A DNA stretch of 64,000 bases, from positions 53,677,550 through 53,741,549 of the forward strand of contig NC_030817.1 in the NCBI RefSeq assembly GCF_001704415.2. Direction: 5' to 3'. Positions 1 to 11,721 of this stretch are shown one piece after another; position 1 is the stretch's first letter, and each line of letters starts with the position of its first letter. A program made the position numbers and the translations under genes. Under the pieces are notes generated by a model, which worked only from the letters and a program-made list of their open reading frames with translations, was not told the origin of the DNA and searched no databases. Origin of the DNA: Capra hircus. Taxonomy: Eukaryota > Chordata > Mammalia > Artiodactyla > Bovidae.

Positions 1-69
1 TCTTCTGAATGTACTTGCAGTTAGTAACCTAAAGGAGGCAGCCAGTCACACTGGCACAAGGAAAAGAGC

Positions 70-254
70 ATGCAAGACTTGGGTTTGAAGTTTCAGCAAC
101 ACCCTTTACTAGCCAGACCATTCTCACCTCTGAGCCACATCTGTAATAAGAAGCTAAAGACACTCACCCATGCACTTGTTCCTGTGAATAAATGAGGAAA
201 TGTACAAACTCCAGCACAGTGCCTTGCACAAATTAAGAGTTCAACAAGTATCAG
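70..254 (+). repeat. MIR SINE fragment
   Basis: Ancient tRNA-derived MIR. The core can be followed from 'gggtttgaag' through 'accctttactagcc' and 'cctctgagccacatctgtaa' to the tail 'gcacagtgccttgcacaaat' and 'agttcaacaagta'. It is well diverged, as expected of an element that predates placental radiation. The orientation follows the family consensus as I remember it. Confidence 0.8.
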
Positions 255-1594
255 GCCCCTATCCCCCTTCATTTAAAGTGTCATGGCCAGAATCGGTGCT
301 TCATGCATGGCCTTGTCAGTGCAGACCTGAAGAGAAGCTGGGGTCTGCATCAGCTATAGCATGCTGCTAACTTCTGCTCACGACACTGGAAGTTGGAGGA
401 CAAGGTGGGTGGAAATAAAGGTACAGTCTTCTTCTCCTAGTAGTAAGCATAAAACCTTGGTCCTGCTTTAAATTCTGTCATTACTCCTAAATTGGCATCT
501 TTGGGTCTCATCAGTGATTTAATTAACACATTATTATTAAGCTCCTAGTCTGTGGTAGACACTGAATCAAATATCCAGAGGAAACTTCCAAATGCAGCCA
601 ACTTTCAGATTAGTTGTATTTCACATAGGAAAACTTTGGATAACTGATCAAAATGTTGCATCTGAATTCTAGTATTTAATGTTCTCTAGCTGGGACCTTC
701 CTATCAGTGCGGGTAGGTCAACATGGCAAAATCAGCATAATTAAAAACTAGTTTCACATACAGGAGGAAGTAAACGGTGGTCTGAACATCACTAGGAAAA
801 TATATTTATCTTGCTCATCCATCAGTCACCAATGGAAGAATCTTTCTAGAGGGCTCAACTTTCTCACGTCATCCTTGATGTGACATTCAGATGCAGCCCC
901 TCTGCCTGCCAATTTTCTAAATGCTTTTCTCTTGCTCTGGAATTTAAGGTGAGCATGACAGGAGAAAAGTAAAGACATTCCCCTAAAAATAGGGGATCCC
1001 CACTTATAAAAGGAGCCCGGTAAATGAAAAAAGAGTTGGGTTTACGAACCGAATAGGAAAAACCACTTTAGAAGAGGGTTTTCTGACTGGATGTGAATGA
1101 AAGTCTTGGGTTTAAGCACATTCAGATGAATAGTGGTGGTTTTCTAAGTTTGACTTTCCTGTCAAAATTGTCACCATGTTGCAAACAGACTTTAAAAAGA
1201 TAACTAGGGCCCCAGTGGAAGAGTGAGAACTTAATACACAAAGCTTGGGTTGCAGGAAATTCATCTAAACATCCCTGTCTTGACCTCCTTCTAACCCAAA
1301 GCACACAACCTGGCAGACAGCAGGTGGGGAAGTCATTAATATGTGGAAAAGGGGTCTCACCACAACCACGTGCCTGTCACTGATGAACATCCAAAGGAAC
1401 TGTACAAATATTTATTGCAATAAAATAATAAGTCTGTCACAAAGCTGAGGAATTTCCACAATAGACACAGGGCACTAAGTCATCACCAAGGCAAAGTTTC
1501 TGTTTAGTGCAGGCTCTGGATCCCTTCTGAAAGTGAAGTGTGGAAGTCAGAGTTCAAGGACTGACTTTTCTTGAGCTTTAAAAAAATGATCAGC
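255..1594. other. Single-copy intergenic DNA, nothing recognised
   Basis: No repeat, RNA gene or coding region is recognisable. The 'cttataaaaggagcccgg' at 1004-1021 resembles a TATA box but has no supporting context. Short open frames on both strands are at the length expected by chance. Confidence 0.6.
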
Positions 1595-1718
1595 AGTGTG
1601 TTTATGTGTCTATGTGTACATGTGCATATGTGTTTGTGTGTATGTGTGCATAGATGCACGTTTGTGTGCATGTATGTGCACACATGTGTTTGTATGTGTG
1701 TACATGTATGTGTGTGCG
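1595..1718. repeat. Degenerate (TG)n / GT-rich microsatellite
   Basis: About 120 bases of alternating purine-pyrimidine sequence built from gtgtgt, atgtgt and tgcatg words. Interruptions are frequent, so it is an old and probably stable tract. An 85-codon minus-strand open frame across it (His/Thr/Cys-rich) results only from the repeat lacking stop codons. Confidence 0.9.
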
Positions 1719-2170
1719 GCACTTTTAGATGATGGTTAACAAGATTAAAGCTGCTAAACACATCATGCAGACCACTCAGTTATGATCCACTGCCTTTCCT
1801 CCTTGGCTGACTCTTTGTAAATTTGAAAATGGACTCAAAATTATACAGCATTAAGGAATTATTAATTTTCTTTTGTTTGATAATGGCTTTATGGATATAT
1901 GTATATGTATATAATTTAAAAGAAATGTCTACCTTGAACTATTTATTAGTGAAATGACCTGATGTTTTGGATTTTCATTAAAATATTCCAGCAAAATTAA
2001 AAAGAATATGTGTGTTTTTGCAGTGGGGGAGTTGATGAAGCAACTCTGGTACCATGTTGATGGCTATTGAAATTGTACGATGGATCCACCGAAGCGCTGA
2101 TTGTCTTTCAGCTCTTGAGTATGTGGGGACATTTTTACAATATAAGTTAAAAAAAATCCACCCCCAAATA
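1719..2170. other. AT-rich single-copy DNA
   Basis: No recognisable repeat or gene. It ends at the left copy of the target-site duplication of the next SINE. Confidence 0.5.
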
Positions 2171-2279
2171 CCAGAATGGATAGCCGTTCCCTTTTCCATG
2201 GGATCTTCCCAACCCATGGAATGAACCAGGTCTCCCTAATTGCAGGCAGATTCTTTACCGTCTGAGCCACCAGGGAAGC
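2171..2279 (-). mobile_element. Bov-tA SINE, 3'-truncated, with TSD
   Basis: On the minus strand the copy begins 'gcttccctggtggctcag', the tRNA-derived head with the pol III A box, and continues to 'tgggttgggaagatccca'. It stops before most of the BovB-derived tail. It is bounded by a perfect 10-bp direct repeat, 'cccccaaata', at 2161-2170 and 2280-2289, which I read as the target-site duplication. The minus-strand open frame across it is the usual meaningless translation of this SINE. Confidence 0.93.
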
Positions 2280-2289
2280 CCCCCAAATA

Positions 2290-5200
2290 AAGAGGGTTTC
2301 TTTTAAACGCGCTAAAATTAGTTTACACAATAATACCATCTTTTGTGGTGAAACACAGGGAGTAAGTGCAAAAACCCAAGAGCAATAATTAATGACCAAT
2401 CCTACGTGCATTCCATTAAGCCCAAGCAGCTGTCACAAACATCTTAATTTAAAGAGTTGGGGTTTGGGGAATCATGGCACTGCAAAGAGCTATGTCCTGC
2501 TGCTGCTCCACAGAACTGGTACATATCAGACCCTTAAATTTTTAAACACGGCTTTCATGTTTTCAAGAGCTGAAAAACCTTTGAAAAGTCTGCTTGTTAG
2601 GAAATTCACCTTGCAGACTCCTGCTTCAAGGGTTGGTTGGGTACTGGCAGCGCTGGTTTGGGGGTGGGGTGGATGCTCACAGGTCAGATAGCTGTGTCAT
2701 ATGGTGGGAAAGAGCAGAGAGATGGCTCTGAGTGCATGGGGCATAGCTTCGTTACCTAATGGAGGACAGACCACCTTGTTGGAGTGCTGTTGGTCTACAA
2801 ACCCTCCTTCCTTTATTTTTTCCTCTCCCAGTTTCTGTCCATAATATTGGATGGAGGCAGCATTTTTGAAGGGAGGTATATGGACTAACCAAGAAGCAGG
2901 AACCTAGAATTCATTCCCCTCTGAGTGCACTACTGTGAATCTTCAGGCAATGGCCTTGCTACCATGCCCTCTCAGGGACACGGGAAAAGCATCCCACATC
3001 CATGTCCTTCCCACTATAATGGTGGCCAAACCCTGCTACCCCAGAGCTAGATGGTAAACAAGGGTCCTATCTGGGTTGCTAAATTTAAAGTAAACAGAGA
3101 GATACAAAAGATAGTCAACTCGATCTAAGTTAGCGATCAAAAAATCCAGACTCCCCAGTTAAAAACATCTGAATGAGACCAATCACATTTCTCACTAGCA
3201 AATTTAACGATCCCCCTTAGTGCCTGCATTTTTTGCCTAAATAAGTAAGTACCTTGGGATTCTATGTATTGATGGTTCCCAGTGCAATAAAAAACACCTG
3301 TGTGCTGGCAGAACTTGACAAGAAAGGAAGCTTTCTGCCAGCCCAGAGCAAGGCCTCCTATTAATTTCTTAAATCGATCCTGGCAATATTATTATCCGTC
3401 CTAGGGAAGAACAGCTCTTTACTCATAGCATCAGATTTGAATTTTTTTTTTTTTAAACAACAGTCTCTATTGCCCGTAAGGATGACTAATAACTGTCGGC
3501 TGTAATTTCCCAGAGTTTGCGGGTATGACTTCTAACAGTGCTCCTTGCGTTTCAATTTGCCATAGTTCGTCTGGGGGACTCTAAGGCTTTCAAACACAAT
3601 TTAACCAAAACCCCCAGCTGTCTCTCAGTTCAGCCGGGAGAACTTTGTGGTACTCTTGAACTCACTACCTCCGCCCCCACACCCGAGAGTCTCCCTGGAC
3701 GCTGCTTTCCTTCCCTGCATCACACATCATCAATCAAACAACCAGAGAAACGCAGAAACCTCAGTTCTCAACTGCAATCAATACAATCACCTTTCCTGGG
3801 GTAGTGCTGTGTTCGTTTTGAAGGTCACAGAATGAGTCAGGGGCAGAAGAGAGAAAAAGAGGCCATGGGTTCTTTGACTCCGTGTCTCAGAGAGATCAGC
3901 TTGTACAGAAAAATAACCTCATTAAAATGGACTGATCGCCGGGGAGCGGACAGTCCCAGTGAACACAATTTTGCACTATCAAAATACTATTGTGTTATTT
4001 TACATCTGGTCTCAAGAGCTAGACAAATAAATTTGCCTGGTGTAAGTTCTGATTCACCAACAGATAAGAGGATAAGAGGAAACTGAAACCACAATAGCCA
4101 AGTACCTCTCGGAGGAGAGCAAGGGTCTGCTTCCATTACAATAATGCTCTTATTTACGCATTCTTATGTACATTATTTCAGTAAGTTATTTACTCATAGA
4201 AGCCAGGTTTGTTGAGTACTACTGTATGTGAGCCATAGTAAAGTGTGTCATGGGGAAGGCAGACGTGGGTATCTTCAAAGAACTTGGTAAATCGCTATTT
4301 CTTAAGTGCTCTTCCATTCAAAAAATAATTGCTGGAAATTTTATTTCTGCTATTTATATGAGGCTATTTAAAAGAAACCAGATATAGGAAACATTTAAAG
4401 TAAAAAAAACACTATAACAGATGAAGCAGAATAGGCCTTCTTGATTAAAACAAAAAGACAAAATCCTTTGTAGTTCAAGCAAAGATGATTTTAGCAAAGA
4501 GACATCTCTGTGAGAAGCACCTGACCCCCGACCCCAACAGAGCTTCATTCTTTAGGGGTCATTCCTTACATGCTGGTGATTCATTTTATGGAAGAAATCA
4601 CTATAGAAGATATACAACCAGCTCTTTAGAAACACATCAATTGTTTAAATAAGCTATACATCTATATTTGCTTGTTTAGTAAATCATTTTGTTATGGATT
4701 TAACCCAGAGTCCACATGATCACACTGGCTACATTATACAAATACCTTTCCTACTGAAAACCTATCAAAGAAATAACAATAGTTCATGATATCACTGTTT
4801 ACTATTGACTCCATTCTCTCTTAGTTTGCCACATACCGTTTATTTTCTAAAGTCCTAAATTTCAGGAAAATTTCTCTGTTATCAACATAATGAAATCACC
4901 TGTCGTTGAAGAACTGAGTTACCGCTGCAGTGAGCAAACTGAAGTGGAAATGAAATCACAGAGACAGCCCAACAAGCCGAGGTGCAGCTGAAATGGTAGC
5001 TCTCTCCTGTCATCTGCTACATTGTTTCTTAGAACTTAATACAGACGTATAAATAAATCGAGTGTTTCTGTCCTGCCTTATTCCTATAGAGGACTCACCT
5101 GCAGTTCTCTGAACTTCTGATTCTGATTAACCTTGAAGGGACCTGGGCCCAGATGCAAGAGGCTGACGACACCAGAAGAAAGCTGCCTTCTGAAGAGTCA

Positions 5201-6261
5201 GTTTGTAGCTCACTTTTACTACTCCTGTCACTCTCTGACCTCCTGGACTCTGGGCCCTGCCCACCTAAGGTATCACCTCCATTTGCTCCTCTGTGGTTCA
5301 GCTGACTTCCCTGGACTCATTTCCTTGTTGGCCTGAACTCTACACCCTGGATCCCTCCAGCAAGGCTGGACTCTCATCATTCCTGGGTGGCCGGGTCCTG
5401 CAGTCATCCCAGAAGAATACGGGAAAGGAAGACCACACTTGGCGGATGCAGACCTTCTTGTTCTGCTTCAGTGATGCCCAACATCAGACCCCAGGGTCCT
5501 CCTTCCCATTTCTCACCCTTCTCTCTTCATGTTTCACAAACAGGGAGAACATTTCCCAGAGAGGTGATCGGGATACAGTGAGACCTGGAGGAATTCTGGG
5601 CAGGAATTCTGCCCAGGAACATGTTACCATGGACTACTGAGTTTGTCTCACCAGATCTTTGCAAAGATGGAGCAAGTCTAGTTGGAGAAAAACTCTGGAT
5701 GATTGGATTCTCTGCCCTCATGTTCCTGAGATCTTTAAGGGTGTGGAGATAATGGAACTTCACTTTTCCCATAATAAAACATAGAAGTTTTCTTAGGCTA
5801 CAGATCTCCTTATCTAAGGAAGGAAGCCAAGTAAGAGAGGGCCAAGGCTAGATTTTATTAAAAATTTAACAGTTAAGCAGCTACATATGGCTTAATATGT
5901 GGGCTTTTATTTCAACAATAGCAGCTGCCCTTGGTTTTGATGAGTAAATAGGTCGAAGGATTGACTGAAAAGAGAAAAAATAAAGACCATTTGTAACTTA
6001 AAACTGGTAGAGATAGATAAATGTGAGCCTCCCAAACCATTTACATACACACACACAGCCATTTTCTTTGAAAAGTTAGAAGGGAAAAGCAAAGCAAAAG
6101 AAGGCAGGTTGGACTAGTTGAGCACTTTCTCAATGACATAATTTGAAAGATGACTTGAAAAGATTTGAATCTCCCTAAACAAAACAGATGGCAGATTCTA
6201 AACAAATAATTCTTCCTGGAGATGTTCATACATCAAATAAATGTGGTATAGACTCCTGACA
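2290..6261. other. Long single-copy stretch, no gene recognised
   Basis: Almost 4 kb with no clear interspersed repeat, apart from a T-run near 3441-3454 and a weak L2-like patch around 4200-4300. The part at 3470-3970 is CpG-retaining and is listed separately. Short frames at 2392-2691, 3538-3804, 3832-4086 and 5293-5640 show no recognisable domain. Confidence 0.5.
3470..3970. promoter_or_regulatory. Candidate CpG-retaining conserved noncoding patch
   Basis: About fifteen CpG dinucleotides lie in 500 bases, for example in 'gtcggc', 'tgcgggt', 'gttcgtc', 'gacgctgc' and 'gatcgccggggagcgg'. Flanking kilobases are strongly CpG-depleted. No repeat signature is seen. CpG retention in single-copy mammalian DNA can reflect constraint or hypomethylation, so this is an inference only. 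No transcription-factor site or transcript is identified. Confidence 0.3.
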
Positions 6262-6400
6262 GGGTAATTCCCTAGTATCCAGTGGGGAAGACTCCAGACT
6301 TCCAATGCAGAGGGCATGGGTTTGATCTCTGGTCAGGGAACTAAGATCCTACATGCCTTAAGGCATGGCTGATATTGTAAAATAAAATAATAAATGTATA
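6262..6400 (+). mobile_element. CHR-2-type SINE
   Basis: tRNA-Glu-derived SINE with the diagnostic run 'ttccctagtatccagtggg', then 'cttccaatgcagagggca', 'gggtttgatctctggtcag' and 'ggaactaagatcctacatgc'. The A/T-rich tail 'aaaataaaataataaatg' ends the copy. Many substitutions mark it as older than the BOV-A2 copies. Confidence 0.9.
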
Positions 6401-6504
6401 TATCTAGGAAAAAAAACACTCCTGAGATGTTATCAGGCTCAAAGTGATGGCTCAAGGCAAGCCAGTCTTTAACACCATCCACGCATCTATAATTCAAATA
6501 ACAA

Positions 6505-6640
6505 ATCAAGAAGTATTTAACAAGTGCTTACTATGCACGAGATCCTGTCCTTACACACAAGATCCTGAGTGAGGACTGGGGACTATAAGACGGAGCATGG
6601 CAAGGCCTCAGTCCTCAGGAGGGCGAGATGAAAGTGGCAG
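6505..6640 (-). repeat. Possible L2 LINE 3' fragment
   Basis: The run 'tatttaacaagtgcttacta' followed by 'gatcctgtcc' and 'gaggactggggactataaga' resembles the reverse complement of the L2 3' end. It is very diverged and could instead be MIR-like. Confidence 0.45.
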
Positions 6641-7014
6641 CTTGGAGAATGGGCAGATTAGCAGGGTTCTCCTCCACCGTCCCCGAGGCTGAGGTCTATC
6701 TGTGTAGCACAGCTAACTCTGGACCCCCTGACCTTGTCTTAGAGAGGCTATATGCTTAGGCAAAGGTGTTCATCCTCTCAAAGCTTAGCAAGATCTGACA
6801 GCATGCAATTTGTACACTTCACCTTCATTTTATTATTTTACCCATATTTTCTTTCTACCCTGATTTATTCACTGAATTTTTATCTTGTGTACGGTCTGTA
6901 CTATTATAAGCCATCTCAATGCCTCTAAGGAAATAAAGAGATTTAAATTCTTAAGAAAAAAATACAACGGCCCTACTCAATCACACAATATCAACAACGA
7001 TGGTAATTTTTATT

Positions 7015-7222
7015 ATTACGGGTAATGTCTATGGAGTAGTCCAACATGCCAGGCATCATTCTAAGGACTTTATAAGCAGTTTCTCCTTTTTCTTCATGAT
7101 AATCACGTGAGTCTGTCATGACTATTATTACTATTTCACAGATGAGGAAAATGAAGCACAGAGAATTGATGTAATGTGCTAGGAGGTGTGAAGCCAGGAC
7201 TCACACCTGCACACTTTGCTTG
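7015..7222 (-). repeat. MIR SINE
   Basis: Long reverse-strand match to MIR: 'catgccaggcatcattctaa', 'actattattactatttcaca', 'gatgaggaaaatgaagcaca', 'gccaggactcacacctgcac'. The core and most of the tRNA-derived head are present. Confidence 0.9.
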
Positions 7223-7379
7223 CGGAAGGGCTCCTTATGGCTTACTCAGGTTCACGAGCTCTCCGGGTCTGCTGATAGAACACAAGCCCTGTGCTTCCTG
7301 TTCTGACTCACCCTAGATTTAACAGTAGGATTCCTAAATGGGCCCTAGCTAGCCTTGGGGCCTTCTTGAATACTGGCCT

Positions 7380-7570
7380 CATCCTCTCTGTGACCCTTCC
7401 CTGACCCTGTGGCTGGGTTAGCAGGAGGTTCCCACATCTGAGCGCTTGTATCTCTGGAGGGTGAGCTCCTTAAGAGCAAGGGCTGTTTTGTCCTCACTTT
7501 CAAGGTGTCAGTGCCTGATAGCACATACGAGCCATAACAGCTGTTTAATTAAGGCTGGTGTGGGTTGATG
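7380..7570 (+). repeat. L2 LINE 3' end
   Basis: Forward L2 3'-end pattern: 'gtgagctccttaagagcaag', 'ggctgttttgtcc', then a gapped match through 'gcctgatagcacata' to 'tgtttaattaaggctgg'. The 70-codon frame beginning at 7558 has no family resemblance. Confidence 0.75.
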
Positions 7571-8295
7571 AATGCATGAAGGCTCCATCACTTTGCCACA
7601 ACCACTGTACAGCTCTCCCAGAGAGAGGCATCCAGATCTCGGCCCCCACCCTCTCGCACTGGTCCATTTACGATGGCAACTGTCGGGAGCTTCACCTACT
7701 TTATTTGGATGGTTCTACCTCTCTAGGTGCTGCTTCTAAAATTAAACAACTATTAATCTGTGAGCTGTAAAGCTCACGCACCCAGGTTTTATCAAACACA
7801 GAGAAGCATATTTTGCAAGGAGAAAAGGTCTTCTTGATTAGTGATTATAAAATTGACTTGATTTCAATCTAACTTAGTATATTCAAAAGCACCATATTAA
7901 AAATTGGAATGGGCACTTTTAATTATCTTATGAGTTCAGGCATTTCAACGTCTTCTCCTGCACTGCCCCATCTCAATTCATTTTAAAGCAACGCCACCAG
8001 CACCAAAGACTTCCCTCTCCTGCTCTTAGTCTTTCCTCTCTCTTATCTTCTATGCTCTTATTTCCTGGGCTACTTTACTTAACAATTAATCATGTTTTAC
8101 TTAGAGATATAGACTATTGTGTTCAATTATTATTAAACTCTCATGTTGTCATGATCTCCGTGTTTCTGGTCTCCTGTGGAAACTTCTTGACGAGAGACCA
8201 TTGTGACTTGTGCCTTGCTACATAGTTTAGTCACTCAAGTATTGATTCTATGGGGGTTTGGGAAAGTCCATGGAATGTCATAAAAGGTGACTTGT
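7571..8295. other. Single-copy DNA, nothing recognised
   Basis: AT-rich with a pyrimidine-rich patch at about 8005-8060. No gene or firm repeat is seen. It ends at the left TSD of the BOV-A2 element. Confidence 0.5.
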
Positions 8296-8305
8296 GCCTC
8301 AAATA

Positions 8306-8583
8306 CTGGAGAAGGCAATGGCACCCCACTCCGGTACTCTTGCCTGGCAAATCCCATGGACGGAGGAGCCTGGTAGGCTGCAGTCCATGGGGTGGCAAAG
8401 AGTCGGACATGACTGAGCAACTTCACTTTCACTTTTCACTTTCATGCATTGGAGAAGGAAATGGCAACCCACTCCAATGTTCTTGCCTGGAGAATCCCAG
8501 GGATGGGGGAGCCTGGTGGGCTGCCATCTATGGGATCGCACAGAGTCGGACACTACTGAAGCGACTTAGCAGCAGCAGCAGCA
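8306..8583 (+). mobile_element. BOV-A2 dimeric SINE, intact, with perfect TSD
   Basis: Two BovB-derived monomers in tandem. The first runs from 'ctggagaaggcaatggcacc' to 'cactttcacttttcactttc'. The second starts 'gcattggagaaggaaatggc' and ends in the (AGC)n tail at 8566-8583. A perfect 10-bp direct repeat, 'gcctcaaata', flanks it at 8296-8305 and 8584-8593. The copy looks full length and little diverged, so it is one of the youngest insertions here. Frames of 114 and 84 codons on the two strands are SINE translations, not genes. Confidence 0.97.
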
Positions 8584-8737
8584 GCCTCAAATAAACTGAA
8601 TAGAAATGTCCTCCACTCCTGGGTATTTGTAAGTGAAGTGGAAGGAGGTTCTATGGAGCAGATACCAGCAGAACTGCAGAAGTTCTGGTCGAATAAGAAT
8701 GGCAAGAAAGGCAGAAGGTAAGAGTGGTGGTGGTAGT

Positions 8738-8967
8738 GGGTATTCAACGTTTACTGAATGGCCGCATAAGATCGGCACTGGGCTACATGTTTTTTATACT
8801 TGATTTCACTTTGATTTCTATTAATAATCCCAAAAACTCCCAGATACTCACATAATGCCTCTTTCCTTCTACCTATGATTATAATGAGATTCAGAGAATT
8901 GAAGGAACTCAGCCGAGGTCACACTGTGGGGCTGGTATATGATTCCAAGTTTATCTGACTCCACAAT
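8738..8967 (-). repeat. MIR SINE
   Basis: Reverse MIR: 'tcaacgtttactgaatggcc', 'cggcactgggctacatg', 'taataatcccaaaaactcc', 'gagattcagagaattgaagg', 'gaggtcacactgtggggctg' and 'tgattccaagtttatctgac' follow the consensus in order. Confidence 0.85.
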
Positions 8968-11311
8968 TATACTTTTTCCTTTATAAAGCTTTGCAGAGTC
9001 ACCTCCATCTGAAATGCATGCACCAGCTAGAATCCTCCTTCAGCTGGCAAGGCCAATAGACGGATGAGTTCAGGACCAATGGGGAAGAGATGTGGAAAGG
9101 TCTAAGTCCCTAGTCACAATACAATTGTAAAAAACAAAGATGGCAAATGGTCCTCAACATAGCCAGTTTTGAGCACTTACTGTAGGCAAGGCAATATGCC
9201 CCAGCGCAGCGTGGAACAGACAGGGGACAAAGTCCGATCACCCAGTTACAGACTTGCATCCAGGCCAGCCGACCCAGCAGGCCTCCCTTTGCCTTCCACT
9301 TCCACCCAAAAGTCAGCATCCAATCGGGTCTGGAAAAACCCAGGAAAATTGGTCCCCAGCCTCCTTGCCTCCCTCCTATGGGGCTGCAGACACGCCAGGT
9401 GTCTGGAGACAGTGGTGTGTGGCAGACGCAACCAGACTGCAGGCAAGCAGGGGGTTAATAGCTCATAAAATAAAACCCTCTAACACAAAAATGTTATTTT
9501 AATTGTATTACATTGAGGAGCCCTGAGGGTCGTGGGGTAGATAATCAAAAAGGACAAGGAGGAAATTAAAAAAGGGAAGAAGGCAATCAAAAAGGCCATT
9601 TAGGAGAGCCCCTTAATCCTCCATAGAAAGAACACTAATTATACTCCAGAATCTCCTTATAATTAACCCTGATATAAAGTGTTTTTTGAGCAGTAATAAC
9701 TTTCACATTCACAACTGTTTGGATCGCAAACTCTTGTGAACGCCTCACAAACAGCAGCCCTTGCGGGTTGGCCACCTTTCCTCCCCTGCAAGCCTCACAA
9801 TTACATGTCCACAACCAGAAAGAAATATTTCTGCCCTCAGCTAACTCCCCTGCTCAGTTGAACTCAGCCCATTGCTTTTTTGGCAGAAATAGCCCCAAGC
9901 GCAATTCTCCGTCCAGTCTCTTCCTTGTAATTGCTTCCCTGTGTTCACTGAGCCTTTACTAGGGCTTGGAATCCTGATGGGTGCAAACCCACTGAATTCC
10001 CAGCATACCTTCCTGAGCTCACAGACCCCTGCTTGGATGTACCTCCACTCCTAGGCCACTGGGCACACATTGCTGTAATCGTTCTTAACATTTCCAGACA
10101 AAAGCAAGGATTCAGACAGACTCTGCCCAAATCCCATCCAAACTCAAGAGCCTCACATTCCTTGCCTTTGACAGCTGATCCCTTATGAACCAAAGCTCCA
10201 AGCTGTCAACTAGTTCAGGAGCAAAACAGAGCAGGGAAGGACTGCAGACAGATCTATGCTTCAGGTGTGCAGGGATCCTTGGGAAGAAAGATGCCAAGGA
10301 AAGACAGCTGAAACCAGTGCTGCAAAGGAAAAAGGCCTGGATAGGTTGTTTGGGCCTTTTTTTTTTTTTTTTTCTTAAGGCATGAAAAGGAAAAGAGTCT
10401 GTCCCTGTCCTCATATGAACTGGCCAGTGCTCTCATCCCACCCAGTAAGAGAAGGAGAAGGATCTCAGATCCCATGAGATCCCCAGGGAGTAGTTTCAAT
10501 GGGGCACCTGGCTGCCAAGTGAAACCCTAGCAGAGGTTCACAGGGCTCCTGACATTCACTTCCCTGAGAAGGTATCCATCCCTTCTTTGAATGTGCTCTT
10601 GGACCAGCCTTCCCCTCCTCCCTCCAAACACAGTAAATGGGTTTGAAAGGTCTGCTTGCTCACAACAGGCTGCCTCCCCCTTTAACCAAAGATTAGGAAA
10701 CCAAGGTCTGTGGAACACTGAGTCCAGTGTTTTTCCTCTTTATCAAGAGAATGCATGCCAAAGGAATTTTTCCATTTTTTTTCTTGCATGTTATGGGAAC
10801 TAAAATCTTACTTCTACTTTCCATCTGGGTGATTATTCTTTATGTAGAATTTAACACGATAAGAAGATGCTTCTTTGTTTTTGTTTTTTAAACCCGAATC
10901 CATAACTGAGAGACAAATGTTCTCTTACCATTCAATAGTACTGATTAATGATCTCTAATATGCCCAACTGCCCCAGGATCTAGGCAATATGAAATAGAGA
11001 TTATATTGTCCCTGCTTGTGCAGGGACTATGCTGCTCCCATGTGATTATATATTTGGTTGAGCAGCAAGTTATAGTTTGTTAATACAAACATAGGATGTT
11101 GATTCATTTGCACTTTAAAATATCACTACTAAATAAATCATCTGTTTTGTCCAAAACACCTATAGAGACACACAATTCACTTATAAAGTTGAACAAGCAG
11201 ATTAAAAATGAATAGATTATGGGTCTCCCACTTCTTAATATTTATAAGTACAATGCACATACAAATATAATACACTAAAGACAGTTAAAAGATCTGTGTT
11301 GACACCTTTGC
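8968..11311. other. Mostly single-copy DNA with a weak L2-like patch
   Basis: A weak reverse L2-like match occurs at about 9160-9245 ('ttgagcacttactgtaggca'). A 17-base T-run lies at 10357-10373. Frames of 80-100 codons around 9169-9502 and 10112-10499 have no recognisable domain, and those over the T-run are artefacts of Phe or Lys codons. Confidence 0.45.
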
Positions 11312-11475
11312 TGTGTTCATTAATTCAACAAGTCCATGCTGAGTACTAGTCATTTCTCAATACCTAAAGGTGAGGCAGGCATAGATCCTGCTCTCAGAAA
11401 GCTTAGAGTGTGACTTAGAGAGAACTGTTCACACTTACATATAATCAAATTGCAAATTCACACACATATAATTAC
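11312..11475 (-). repeat. L2 LINE 3' fragment
   Basis: Reverse-complement L2 3' end: 'gttcattaattcaacaagtc', 'ctcaatacctaaaggtgagg', 'tagatcctgctctcagaaag', 'cttagagtgtgac', then the A-rich 'atataattacaagagatgtg'. The order of matches is as expected for this family. Confidence 0.7.
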
Positions 11476-11513
11476 AAGAGATGTGAAGATTAAAAAAAAA
11501 TAAATTTGAGGTT

Positions 11514-11721
11514 TTTGTTGTTGTCTAGTCTCTAAGTTGTATCTCTTTTGTGACCCCATAGACTGTAGCCCACCAGGTTCTTCTGTCCATGGGATTTCCC
11601 AGGCAAGAATACTGGAGTGAGTTGCCATTCCATTCTCCAGGGGATCTTCCTGACCCAGGGATCAAACCCGAGTCTCCTGCATCACAGGCAGATTATTTAT
11701 CACTGAGCCACCTGGGAAGCC
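11514..11721 (-). mobile_element. Bov-tA SINE
   Basis: Near-complete copy on the minus strand. The plus strand reads the BovB-derived tail first ('gtgaccccatagactgtagc', 'ccatgggatttcccaggcaa') and then the tRNA-derived head ('gggatcaaacccgagtctcc', 'cactgagccacctgggaagc'). I could not identify a convincing TSD. Confidence 0.95.

Noticed and set aside
1004..1021. TATA-like 'cttataaaaggagcccgg' as a promoter
   Set aside because: No initiator, GC box or transcript context; A/T-rich matches of this kind are frequent by chance.
8250..8594. 114-codon plus-strand and 84-codon minus-strand frames
   Set aside because: They are translations of the BOV-A2 SINE. The same peptide-like strings recur at every Bov-tA/BOV-A2 copy in the window (for example 36336-36554, 54042-54278, 58330-58659).
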